From Bacteroidales bacterium (GTDB taxonomy: Bacteria; Bacteroidota; Bacteroidia; Bacteroidales; WCHB1-69): DNA of 40,984 nt. Location of the stretch: NCBI GenBank assembly GCA_031272025.1, contig JAISUP010000020.1, positions 1 through 40,984 on the forward strand, read 5' to 3'. The notes beneath the pieces are model-generated. The model ran no database searches and was not told the origin of the DNA. It saw only the letters and a list, made by a program, of their open reading frames with translations. Positions 1-7,875 of this stretch are shown here, piece by piece; position 1 is the stretch's first letter, and each line of letters begins with the position of its first letter. The position numbers and the translations under genes are program-made.

Positions 1-156
1 GACAAATCAGGTGCGGTGAAACTTACCTCTATTTTAGTGGTTGCAACCGGAGAAAGTGAAAATAATTCTCCTTGGGACCTGTCGTGTCGTTTTTTTTACT
101 ATTTTCGCGCATGGGAAAATTTTTTTCTTTTTAAAATAATGCAGGTTAGAACTTAG
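1..156 (+). CDS. Possible 3' end of a gene cut by the window edge
   Basis: Frame 1 is open from the first base to a TAG at 154-156, giving about 51 residues that begin DKSGAVKLTSILVVATGE. The first part reads like ordinary protein. The second part is rich in Phe and Tyr and looks like translated spacer, so the true C-terminus may lie elsewhere. I recognise no family. It could equally be non-coding DNA that happens to be open. Confidence 0.2.
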   Translation, partial: DKSGAVKLTSILVVATGESENNSPWDLSCRFFYYFRAWENFFLFKIMQVRT

Positions 157-161
157 AATTG

Positions 162-350
162 ATGAAACATTTCTACTATTTGCTGATATTTTTGGGTTTA
201 GGGATGTTGTTCTTGTCGAGTTGGGAATACCCCGGTGAATCCCGCGCTGTCTCCCATCCTTCCCAAGTTGTTTCTCTTCTTTTCCATGCTATTTCTCCCG
301 TCCTTTCCGTGCTGTTTCCCGTCCTTCCCTCGGAAGCGGGAATCTCCTGA
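162..350 (+). CDS. Doubtful small ORF with signal-peptide-like start
   Basis: A 62-residue ORF starts at ATG 162 with MKHFYYLLIFLGLGMLFLSS, which resembles a signal peptide or membrane anchor. The rest is Ser/Pro/Val-rich and is encoded by three imperfect copies of a 20-24 bp unit (about 238-340) related to TTCCGTGCTGTTTCCCGTCC. No promoter box or Shine-Dalgarno sequence precedes it. It may be a decayed lipoprotein gene whose body was replaced by repeat DNA, or a chance ORF. Confidence 0.2.
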   Translation: MKHFYYLLIFLGLGMLFLSSWEYPGESRAVSHPSQVVSLLFHAISPVLSVLFPVLPSEAGIS

Positions 351-515
351 ATAACAGTGGTATTGTCGGGAGTCCCGTTGCGGTGCGGTGGCATTTGCCG
401 GGAGTTAGGGCAAGATATTGCTGATTATCCGATTTCGGGTTATTTACAGAATATAATATGAAGACACAGCCTCGCCAATATTTTTATTCGTTTGTGTGTA
501 TTGAAAATTTTATGC

Positions 516-523
516 TACCTTTG
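516..523 (+). promoter_or_regulatory. Bacteroidota -7 promoter box TACCTTTG
   Basis: TACCTTTG fits the TAnnTTTG consensus, and a TTTG lies about 21 bp upstream at 491-494 as a -33 element. The transcript would start near 530 and reach the ATG at 556. A good promoter now leads only to a 28-codon ORF, which suggests the downstream gene was lost. Confidence 0.55.
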
Positions 524-555
524 CGAGATAATCTTTAAACAAAAGAAAAAGAATT

Positions 556-642
556 ATGGCAAATGAATCAATATTTAATTTTGAACTGTCCGAAGGAGAA
601 AAAAGACGGTTTAATATCTTAAAACCAGAATTATACGAATAA
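556..642 (+). pseudogene. 28-codon gene stub behind an intact promoter
   Basis: ATG 556 starts a reading frame of 28 residues beginning MANESIFNFELSEGEKRRFN and ending at TAA 640-642. The start looks natural: promoter box at 516-523, an A-rich leader, and a Lys/Glu/Asn-rich soluble N-terminus. The frame stops where the converging minus-strand gene remnant begins. I read it as the 5' stub of a gene truncated by deletion or insertion; a genuine micropeptide cannot be excluded. Confidence 0.3.
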
Positions 643-992
643 GTACCCATTGTTTATGTATTGCCTTTCCTGTCAAACGGTTGTAAGTGTTCCGAGCGAC
701 AAGTTGATTGATTGTTTCCATAGCCGCACGTTGGAATCCGGTATTAACAGTTTCTATCGCAGGTAATATCTCGTTTTCCGAGCAGTTCGGCTGTTTTGCG
801 GATTTTGCATATAGGTACGGTCGGCATCAAGGATATTTTTGAAGGCATCAATCATAGCAATCGTGCCGAAAGTGTGGGATTTCTCGTGAAATTTTTCAAT
901 CGAATAATCCTGAACCCCATTTTCTACGCGGCTCAGAGAATCTTTTTCTTTTCCATATTCTTTAAATATGGAGCATACATATCAATAGAATA
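640..992 (-). pseudogene. Frameshifted remnant of an unrecognised gene
   Basis: Read on the minus strand from about 990 down to 640, protein-like sequence continues but changes frame at least twice. It starts with DMYAPYLKNMEKKK and reaches a stop. The adjacent frame carries on with DSLSRVENGVQDYSIEKFHE and then GTIAMIDAFKNILDADRTYM. A third frame takes over near 790 with ILPAIETVNTGFQRAAMETI and NQLVARNTYNRLTGK. Intact pieces in three frames laid end to end point to indel decay. I do not recognise the family. It has no visible promoter or start and lies against the gdhA terminator. Confidence 0.4.
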
Positions 993-1010
993 ATTATTTG
1001 CATTTTATCT

Positions 1011-1052
1011 AAAAAAACAGGATGCCTAAGTTCTGGCATCCTGTTTTTTTTT
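1011..1052. terminator. Bidirectional intrinsic terminator after gdhA
   Basis: CAGGATGCC (1018-1026) and GGCATCCTG (1035-1043) form a 9-bp stem, extended by A-T pairs, with an 8-nt loop. It is flanked by seven A on the left and a T run on the right, so it reads as a terminator on both strands. It lies 31 bp past the gdhA stop. Confidence 0.85.
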
Positions 1053-1082
1053 ACAAATAATAAATTTTAAACATGTGGATGT

Positions 1083-2426
1083 TTAATATGCAATACCTTG
1101 CGCGATCATGGCATCGGCGACTTTGATGAAGCCTGCAATATTGGCACCTTTCACGTAATTGATATAGCCGTTAGGTTCTTTACCATATTTCACGCAATTA
1201 TCATGAATGCTGTTCATGATGCCATTTAGTTTCTCGTCCACTTCTGCTGCGGTCCAAGATAGTTTCATTGCATTTTGCGACATTTCTAATCCTGAGGTAG
1301 CGACACCGCCGGCGTTGGCGGCTTTACCCGGGGCAAAGGCTACTTGTGCTTGTTGTAACACGGTTACCGCCTCGGCAGTACAGCCCATGTTCGATACTTC
1401 TACCACGTATTTTGCACCATTGGCAATTAAGGTTTTGGCATCTTCTTCTGTCAATTCGTTTTGAATGGCACAAGGCATGGCAATGTCTACTTTTGCCTCC
1501 CACGGTTTTTTGCCCGCGATAAATTTCGCTGACGGGAATTTTTGGGCAAAAGGTGCTACTACGTTGTTGCGGGTTTGCAGTAATTCGTCCATGTACGCGA
1601 TTTTTTCTGTCGTAGAAATACCATCTTCGTCTATAATATAACCATCAGGACCGGAAATCGTAACTACTTTTGCTCCAAGTTCGGCTAATTTGAGCGCGGC
1701 ACCCCAAGCCACGTTTCCAAAGCCGGAAAGGGCAACTCTTTTTCCCTTAATGCTGTCTCCTTTTTGAGCCAACATTCCTTGCAGGAAATAAGTTGCACCA
1801 AAGCCGGTGGCTTCTGGGCGGATAAGCGATCCTCCCCATTCGAGACCTTTGCCTGTGAGTACGCCTACGTGTTCTCCACGCAGTCTTTTGTACTGCCCGT
1901 ACATGAATCCGATTTCACGACCGCCCACGCCAATGTCGCCCGCGGGGACATCTGTTTCGGGTCCAATGTATTTTTGCAATTCCGTCATAAATGCCTGACA
2001 GAACCGCATCACTTCGGCTTCCGATTTGCCTGTTGGGTCAAAGTCAGAACCGCCTTTGCCACCCCCCATGGGCAACGTGGTTAACGAGTTTTTAAACGTC
2101 TGCTCGAAAGCGAGAAATTTCATGGTATCTTCTGTTACTGTTTTGTGAAACCGTAAGCCCCCTTTATAGGGACCGATTGCCATGTTGTGTTGTACCCGAT
2201 AACCGCGATTGATTTGAATCTCTCCGCGGTCATTGACCCAGGTTACTTTAAATTTCACGATTCTTTCCGGTTCGAGAACGCGTTCCACGATGGCATATTT
2301 GTCATACTTGGGATTCGCGTTTACAAAATCCGCGATCGTTTCTAAAACTTCTTTGGCAGCCTGAATATACAACGGCTGCGCAGGATTTTTTGCCTCTAAT
2401 TCGGCAACTAATTTTTTCAAATCCAT
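1083..2426 (-). CDS. gdhA: NADP-type glutamate dehydrogenase
   Basis: Catalyses reversible reductive amination of 2-oxoglutarate with ammonium to glutamate in the cytoplasm, a main route of ammonium assimilation. The 447 residues match hexameric GdhA in length. Visible signatures are GPYKGGLRF (about 85-93), PMGGGKGGSDFDP (about 119-131, with the catalytic-site lysine), PAGDIGVGGREIG (about 161-173) and a Rossmann motif SGFGNVAWGA (from about 234). The C-terminus is full length. It is transcribed alone from a TAATTTTG box (2476-2483), with about 40 nt of leader, and ends at a strong hairpin. The preference for NADPH is inferred from similarity to GdhA. Confidence 0.97.
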   Translation of the reverse strand: MDLKKLVAELEAKNPAQPLYIQAAKEVLETIADFVNANPKYDKYAIVERVLEPERIVKFKVTWVNDRGEIQINRGYRVQHNMAIGPYKGGLRFHKTVTEDTMKFLAFEQTFKNSLTTLPMGGGKGGSDFDPTGKSEAEVMRFCQAFMTELQKYIGPETDVPAGDIGVGGREIGFMYGQYKRLRGEHVGVLTGKGLEWGGSLIRPEATGFGATYFLQGMLAQKGDSIKGKRVALSGFGNVAWGAALKLAELGAKVVTISGPDGYIIDEDGISTTEKIAYMDELLQTRNNVVAPFAQKFPSAKFIAGKKPWEAKVDIAMPCAIQNELTEEDAKTLIANGAKYVVEVSNMGCTAEAVTVLQQAQVAFAPGKAANAGGVATSGLEMSQNAMKLSWTAAEVDEKLNGIMNSIHDNCVKYGKEPNGYINYVKGANIAGFIKVADAMIAQGIAY

Positions 2427-2475
2427 AATTTATCTTTTATTTTAGAGATGAATATGTATCTATATTTTGACGGTG

Positions 2476-2483
2476 CAAAATTA
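2476..2483 (-). promoter_or_regulatory. -7 promoter box of gdhA
   Basis: On the minus strand this reads TAATTTTG, fitting TAnnTTTG, about 50 bp before the gdhA ATG at 2426. No clear -33 TTTG stands out. Confidence 0.55.
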
Positions 2484-2563
2484 GAATTTTTATTTGAAAT
2501 AATAGCCTTTTTTTTATTTTGTATCGCGTTTTTTTTTAAATTGATTATCAGTGTTATTAAAAA

Positions 2564-5500
2564 TTACAACACGATTTTCTCTTCATATTCTTCAAATGCT
2601 TCGATAATATCGCCGACTTTTACGTCATTATAGTTTTCAAAATTAAGTCCGCAGTCTTGTCCCGCGAAGACTTCTTTCACGTCATCTTTAAAGCGTTTGA
2701 GCGATCCCAATTTTCCTGTATAAACTACGATGCCGTCGCGAATGAGGTGCACCTTATTCCCGCGTTGCAGTTTACCGTCAAGTACCATACAACCTGCCAC
2801 GTTCCCCACTTTCGAGATTTTGAAGACTTCTTTAACTTCGAGATTACATAATGTTTTTTCCTTAATTTCAGGGGTATGCATTCCTGCGATAGCATCTTTA
2901 ATCTCATTAATAGCATTGTATATAACCGAATACGTGCGAATATCAATTTGTTCTTGTTCGGCTTGTTTGCGGGCACCGGGCGAAGGACGTACCTGAAATG
3001 CCACGATAATCGCGTTAGAGGCAGAGGCAAGAATTACATCGCTCTCGTTCACGGCTCCCACAGATTTATGAATCACGTTTACCTGTACTTGTTCGGTAGA
3101 CAGTTTAAGTAGCGAATCCGATAAGGCTTCTACCGAGCCGTCAACGTCTCCTTTCACGATAATATTCAATTCTTTGAAATCGCCAATGGCGATACGGCGT
3201 CCTATTTCGTCTAAGGTGATATGTTTTTGGGTTCTCAATCCCATCTCGCGTACCAATTGAGCACGCTTGGTCGCGGCAACTCGTGCCTCGGAATCGGATG
3301 CACATACTTTGAACAATTCACCTGCTTGTGGGGCACCATCTAATCCCATGAGCAGTACAGGTGTCGCGGGACCGGCTTCTTTAATTTGCTGCCCCCGTTC
3401 GTTGTAGAGTGTACGTACTTTACCATGAAAACTTCCTGACCAAACGGGGTCCCCCACGTGTATGGTCCCGTTTTGCACGAGTATCTTTGCCACATAACCT
3501 TTTCCTTTGTCTAACGCGGATTCTATCACGGTTCCCACGCCTGGTCGGTGAGGATTGGCTTTCAATTCAAGCAAATCGGCTTCTAATAGTACTTTGTCGA
3601 GTAACTCGTCCACGTGAACACCATGTTTGGCATCAATTTCCTGACATTGGTATTTGCCGCCCCACTCTTCTACTAAGATGTTCATATTTGCCAAACCTTC
3701 CCTAATTTTGTCTGGGGCGGCATTGGCTTTATCTATTTTAGTAATCGCGAACACCATAGGTACGCCTGCCGCTTGCGCGTGATTGATGGCTTCTATGGTT
3801 TGCGGCATGATGGCATCATCGGCGGCAATAACAATGATACAGAGGTCAGTAACTTTTGCACCCCGTGCACGCATGGCGGTAAATGCTTCGTGCCCCGGTG
3901 TGTCAAGAAACGTGATTTTGCGACCGTCTGCCATCTTGTGCTCGTAGGCACCGATATGTTGGGTAATGCCCCCTGCTTCGCCTGCTATCACGTTTGCCTT
4001 CCGGATATAATCAAGCAAAGACGTTTTCCCGTGGTCCACGTGTCCCATAACAGTAACAATGGGGTGTCGAGGCAATAAATCTTCCAAACGATCTTCCTCT
4101 TCTACTTTATCTTCATCTTCTTCTGCTCCTACAAATTTTACTTCAAATTCAAATTCATCGGCTAAAAGCGAGATAGTCTCTGCATCTAATCGTTGATTGA
4201 TAGACACGAATAACCCTATGCTCATACAAGTCGCGATAATCTTGTTTACCGGTATGTTCATGAGCGTTGCAAGTTCATTAGCGGTAATAAATTCGGTTAC
4301 TTGCAATTTCTTTTGCGAGGCGAGTTCTTGTTGCTCTACCTCCAGCATTTCTTGGTGAATTAAATGTCTCTTTTCCCGTTTTCGTTTCGAAGTCTTTGAT
4401 TTTCCTAAGGGTTCGAGCCGTTGCATGGTCTCTTTAATTTGCTTATCAATGTCTTCCTGAGAAATTTCGGGACGATGTGGCTCGTTTTTTTTCTTGTGCG
4501 CAGTTCCTTGTCCATGTCCTTGTCCTTGTTTTTGCCCCTGTCCATGACCATAAGATTGCCCTTGTCCGCGAGGTTTTACCCCACCCTCTTTGTTGTCAGA
4601 ATCTTTCCCTTGTGTAGCATTGGGTTTGCGAACAATACGTTGTCGTTTTTTGTTTTTTCTGTCGGCTTCGTGGTCTTTCTTCCCTTGTTTTCTTTCCACG
4701 GGTAAATCAATCTTACCCAATATCTTAGGACCTTGCAGTTGTTCTACTTTGGTTTCCATGTGTTCTATAACACGTGGTTGTTCAGGTAACACGATAGGAG
4801 TTGTCGGTTTTGCCGAAGCAACAGGCACGTTATCAGAACCCTTCGAAGAATTGGCTCGCGTGTCCGCGTGTGGCTCGCCAAATTCTTTTTTCTTCTTTTT
4901 CTTCTTTTTCTTCTTCTTCTTGATGTCTGTTTCCGATAAATCTATTTTACCCACGACATTAAATTGCAAAGTAGGAACTACTGTAGCCACATGTTCGGGA
5001 ACCTTTGTCGGTTCGGCAATCTCGGGAGTGGGTTTGGACACCGGCAAAATTTCAGGAGTAGGTACAACTGTTTCCTGTTCTTTGATATCAAATTCCTTGG
5101 GTGCTGTTGTATCTACAACAGGGGGTTCGGCTACTGTTGTAGGGACTTCTTTTATATCCAACGGCTTGGTATGAATAGATTGTGGCTCTAATACCTTCTT
5201 TTTTTCTTTTTCTTTCTTTGATTTTTTGGGTTTGTCAAGCGTGCTAAGGTCTATTTTACCCAATATTTTAGGACCGTATGAAGGTAAATCAACCCCGGTT
5301 TGTTTGATAATTAACATATCCTTAAAGCCACCTTCTTCCGGTTCTTTTTCTTGAGAAGGGTAATTTTCGGATATGTCTTCCTGTTTTTCGGTTACTTTTT
5401 CCGGTGCGGGTTTATTGTCTTTACTTTGTTCTTTTACGCCTTTAACACTTTGATGTTTTTCTTCTTTTAAGGCTTGTTTTTGTGCTTCGGCAAAGTATCC

Positions 5501-5710
5501 TAATTTTACCCTGTTCGCCTCGGCTTTTTTGGCTTTTTCTGGGGCGTATTCACGCATGAGTACTTCATACATCTCTTCCGAGAGTCTCGAATTGATAGAA
5601 TCTTCTACGTCGAAACCCATCGATTTCAACAATGACACGATAGAGGAAGTTGCTACGTTAAACTCCCTTGCTGCTCCTCCTAATCTCGGTATTTTCTTCT
5701 CTATTGCCAT
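2564..5710 (-). CDS. infB: Translation initiation factor IF-2
   Basis: GTPase that brings initiator fMet-tRNA to the 30S subunit and promotes subunit joining. I place the start at ATG 5710 ([10 protein letters not shown], the usual Bacteroidota beginning), giving 1048 residues. An N-terminal IF2N-like domain (about 1-55) is followed by a long charged linker with three GKIDL motifs (near 151, 254 and 332), each leading into a Lys-rich tract. One tract has 12 consecutive lysines (264-275). A Gly/Gln/His-rich stretch (about 380-405) and a second IF2N domain (about 470-525) come next. The G domain has GHVDHGKTS (556-564) and DTPGH (603-607); domains II, III and C2 follow. The G4 motif reads TKID rather than NKID. 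infB lies 82 bp downstream of nusA, probably in the same operon. Confidence 0.97.
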   Translation of the reverse strand: MAIEKKIPRLGGAAREFNVATSSIVSLLKSMGFDVEDSINSRLSEEMYEVLMREYAPEKAKKAEANRVKLGYFAEAQKQALKEEKHQSVKGVKEQSKDNKPAPEKVTEKQEDISENYPSQEKEPEEGGFKDMLIIKQTGVDLPSYGPKILGKIDLSTLDKPKKSKKEKEKKKVLEPQSIHTKPLDIKEVPTTVAEPPVVDTTAPKEFDIKEQETVVPTPEILPVSKPTPEIAEPTKVPEHVATVVPTLQFNVVGKIDLSETDIKKKKKKKKKKKKEFGEPHADTRANSSKGSDNVPVASAKPTTPIVLPEQPRVIEHMETKVEQLQGPKILGKIDLPVERKQGKKDHEADRKNKKRQRIVRKPNATQGKDSDNKEGGVKPRGQGQSYGHGQGQKQGQGHGQGTAHKKKNEPHRPEISQEDIDKQIKETMQRLEPLGKSKTSKRKREKRHLIHQEMLEVEQQELASQKKLQVTEFITANELATLMNIPVNKIIATCMSIGLFVSINQRLDAETISLLADEFEFEVKFVGAEEDEDKVEEEDRLEDLLPRHPIVTVMGHVDHGKTSLLDYIRKANVIAGEAGGITQHIGAYEHKMADGRKITFLDTPGHEAFTAMRARGAKVTDLCIIVIAADDAIMPQTIEAINHAQAAGVPMVFAITKIDKANAAPDKIREGLANMNILVEEWGGKYQCQEIDAKHGVHVDELLDKVLLEADLLELKANPHRPGVGTVIESALDKGKGYVAKILVQNGTIHVGDPVWSGSFHGKVRTLYNERGQQIKEAGPATPVLLMGLDGAPQAGELFKVCASDSEARVAATKRAQLVREMGLRTQKHITLDEIGRRIAIGDFKELNIIVKGDVDGSVEALSDSLLKLSTEQVQVNVIHKSVGAVNESDVILASASNAIIVAFQVRPSPGARKQAEQEQIDIRTYSVIYNAINEIKDAIAGMHTPEIKEKTLCNLEVKEVFKISKVGNVAGCMVLDGKLQRGNKVHLIRDGIVVYTGKLGSLKRFKDDVKEVFAGQDCGLNFENYNDVKVGDIIEAFEEYEEKIVL

Positions 5711-5792
5711 GTATATTTTTAATTTTAAAGAGTTACATTTTTTGATAATTGATGATTTGAGAGATGTAAAATACACTGTGCCAATTTCTTAA

Positions 5793-7058
5793 TTAATCCA
5801 ATTCCAATTCTTTCTTTATTGACAATAACAATGCTTCTACCGTTTCTTCTTCCAAATCGGTACGCTGTATCAATTCTTCACGGGTCAGTTTCAACACGCT
5901 TTTTGCAGTGTCGCAACCAATCTGTTTGAACGCATCAATGACCCACTGGTCAAATTCATCTATAAATTCTTGCAAATCAACATCTTCATCTTCGACATCA
6001 TCGTTGCGGAACACATCAATGGCATAGCCTACCAATTTACTTGCCAACTTAATATTGTATCCCCCTTTTCCGATGGCTAACGATACTTGATCGGGGTTCA
6101 TGAAGACTTTCGCGGTTTTGTTTGCCTCGTCAATTTCTATGGTAGAGATTTTGGCGGGACTTAATGTTCGTGCCACGAGCAGACTATTGTTTGTAGTATA
6201 GTTAATCACGTCTATGCTCTCGCCTCTAAGTTCGCGAACAATGCTATGAATACGGCTACCTTTGATACCCACGCAGGCTCCTACGGGGTCAATACGATCA
6301 TCGTAAGATTCTACCAATACTTTAGCACGTTCACCCGGTGCACGCACCACATTTTTTATCGTGATTAAGCCATCATAGACTTCGGGGATTTCTGTTTCCA
6401 TGAGTCTTTCTAAAAAGGCGGGTGCGGTACGGGAGACTATAATATTAGGTGCAGACCCTTTGACCTCCACGCGCAGTACTACTGCCGAAAGGGTATCGCC
6501 TTTCTTGTACTTGTCGGACGGGATTTGTTCATTTTTGGGTAAAATCAGTTCAACCTCGTCCTCGTCTTTTACCAATATCTCTTTACGCCATACCTGAGTT
6601 ACCTCCCCTGAAACAAGTTCTCCTACGCGACCTTCGTATTTGGCATAGATCATGTCTTTCTCGTATTCCATGATTTTAGTTACCAAATTTTGACGCAAAG
6701 ACAATATCTCGCGGCGCTGAAAATCGGTCATGCGAATATAGTCGGTAACTTCTTCTCCTACTTCAAAATCGGGTTCTATTTTAATGGCATCCGACAGTTT
6801 GATTTGTTTTGCAGGATATTTAAGAGCATCGTCTTCTACTATTTCACGATAACGCTGTATTTCAAGGTCTCCTCTATCCACGTTCACGATAACCTCAAAA
6901 CGAGCATCCGACCCGTATTTTCTGGCTAACGCGGTACGAAAAACATCCTCCACGATACGCATTAACGTCTCGCGTTCAATATTTTTCGACTCCTTAAACT
7001 CCTGAAAAGTGTCAATCAGTCGTTGATTTTCCTCCGTCTTTTTAACTGCTTTCGCCAT
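5793..7058 (-). CDS. nusA: Transcription termination/antitermination factor NusA
   Basis: Binds RNA polymerase and nascent RNA and modulates pausing, termination and antitermination. The 421 residues hold an N-terminal polymerase-binding domain, an S1 domain (around EGRVGELVSGEVTQVWR) and two KH domains (DPVGACVGIKGSRI and PDQVSLAIGKGGYNIKLA), with a short acidic tail. The long C-terminal repeats of proteobacterial NusA are absent, as is normal in this phylum. The ATG at 7058 has AAGGAG only two bases upstream, one of few Shine-Dalgarno-like sites here. The gene heads nusA-infB. The rimP gene that usually precedes nusA is missing, and a tRNA gene with its own terminator lies upstream instead. 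Confidence 0.97.
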   Translation of the reverse strand: MAKAVKKTEENQRLIDTFQEFKESKNIERETLMRIVEDVFRTALARKYGSDARFEVIVNVDRGDLEIQRYREIVEDDALKYPAKQIKLSDAIKIEPDFEVGEEVTDYIRMTDFQRREILSLRQNLVTKIMEYEKDMIYAKYEGRVGELVSGEVTQVWRKEILVKDEDEVELILPKNEQIPSDKYKKGDTLSAVVLRVEVKGSAPNIIVSRTAPAFLERLMETEIPEVYDGLITIKNVVRAPGERAKVLVESYDDRIDPVGACVGIKGSRIHSIVRELRGESIDVINYTTNNSLLVARTLSPAKISTIEIDEANKTAKVFMNPDQVSLAIGKGGYNIKLASKLVGYAIDVFRNDDVEDEDVDLQEFIDEFDQWVIDAFKQIGCDTAKSVLKLTREELIQRTDLEEETVEALLLSIKKELELD

Positions 7059-7152
7059 GACTCCTTATTCATTTACACTAAATTACACAATTCTTTTTTT
7101 ACCATAACAAAAAAGGGGTAATTTGCCCCCCTCTAATCTCTCTTTATCTTTA

Positions 7153-7189
7153 CAAAAATCTCTCACCATAATAAAAAGTAGTGAGAGAT
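7153..7189 (-). terminator. Terminator of tRNA-Gln
   Basis: On the minus strand a 9-bp stem (ATCTCTCAC with GTGAGAGAT, arms 7181-7189 and 7158-7166) and a 14-nt loop are followed directly by a short T run. It lies 11 bp past the 3' end of the tRNA and separates it from nusA. Confidence 0.75.
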
Positions 7190-7199
7190 CCCATGCCTG

Positions 7200-7270
7200 T
7201 TGTCCAACCAGGATTCGAACCTAGACAGACAGTACCAAAAACTGTAGTGCTACCGTTACACCATTGGACA
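7200..7270 (-). tRNA. tRNA-Gln (anticodon UUG)
   Basis: The minus strand folds into a full cloverleaf: acceptor stem TGTCCAA with TTGGACA, D arm GTGT/GCAC, anticodon stem ACAGT/ACTGT around the loop TTTTGGT (anticodon TTG), and T arm CTAGG-TTCGAAT-CCTGG. The discriminator base is A and CCA is not encoded. It reads CAA/CAG codons. It has its own promoter box (7296-7303) and terminator, so it is a single-gene unit. Confidence 0.97.
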
Positions 7271-7295
7271 ATTTTTTTGTTGTTTTTTGAGACTG

Positions 7296-7303
7296 CAAAG
7301 ATA
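7296..7303 (-). promoter_or_regulatory. -7 promoter box of tRNA-Gln
   Basis: The minus strand reads TATCTTTG, a perfect TAnnTTTG match, 25 bp before the tRNA 5' end. The surrounding 7271-7383 is A/T-homopolymer spacer with nothing else visible. Confidence 0.75.
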
Positions 7304-7383
7304 CAACTTTTTTTTTAAAAAAAAACTGTTTTTATTTTTTTTTGAATATATTATAATTTATTGATTATAAGTATAATGTACTT

Positions 7384-7869
7384 TTAAGGCTGTATTTTCT
7401 CCCATAATTCGCGTATAGAAGGGTACGATTTTTTCAAAAAATTACGCACGTTTTCGCGTACAACCCACCTGGCGCGAAGAATATCTTCCTCGTGTTGGGG
7501 TACTAATTTCGCGTGGCTATGGGTAAGCATCTCGTACCAGAAGGTTTGTTTTAACACGGGAGTATCGTTAAGATGGTAGGTATGAAACGTGGAAGGGAGT
7601 GTTTTCGTGATAATTAAAGGAGTAGCACCGGTTTCTTCTTCTACCTCGCGCAGGGCGGTTTCTTCATGGTTTTCATGGGGTTCCATTTTTCCTTTGGGAA
7701 AATCCCAATAACCCAACCGATAAATCAGGAGTACATGTCCTTTTTCGTCATACACGATACCGCCTGCCGCCTGAATATGTTGGTAAGAGTTTGCAAAACG
7801 ATGAAATTCAATATCAGAATACAGATCTACGAAATGGTTGTCTGAAAATACGCGAATAGGATATTGCAT
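7384..7869 (-). CDS. Nudix hydrolase
   Basis: A 161-residue cytoplasmic hydrolase of nucleoside-diphosphate-linked substrates. The Nudix box is complete: G, five residues, E, seven residues, REVEEETGA (about residues 76-98, from GKMEPHENHEE). It is preceded by the usual AAGGIVYDEKGHVLLIYR strand and WDFPKGK. The N-terminal 30 residues (MQYPIRVFSDNHFVDL) are a small extra segment found in Bacteroidota homologues. The substrate cannot be told from sequence. It lies 6 bp downstream of the ABC exporter gene and is probably co-transcribed with it. Confidence 0.9.
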   Translation of the reverse strand: MQYPIRVFSDNHFVDLYSDIEFHRFANSYQHIQAAGGIVYDEKGHVLLIYRLGYWDFPKGKMEPHENHEETALREVEEETGATPLIITKTLPSTFHTYHLNDTPVLKQTFWYEMLTHSHAKLVPQHEEDILRARWVVRENVRNFLKKSYPSIRELWEKIQP

Positions 7870-7875
7870 GTTGTT

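Noticed and set aside
4480-4570. Repeated GTCCTTGTCC-like units as a DNA repeat or CRISPR-like array
   Set aside because: They encode the Gly-Gln-rich linker of IF-2, irregular in length and without spacers. No CRISPR array was seen anywhere in the window.
4590-5174. 194-codon open frame antisense to infB
   Set aside because: It mirrors the low-complexity Lys/Pro/Val linker of IF-2 and translates to poly-Phe; a shadow of the real gene.
7100-7135. GGGG-N7-CCCC followed by a T run upstream of nusA as an attenuator
   Set aside because: The stem is only 4 bp and the tRNA terminator just before it explains termination; too weak to call.
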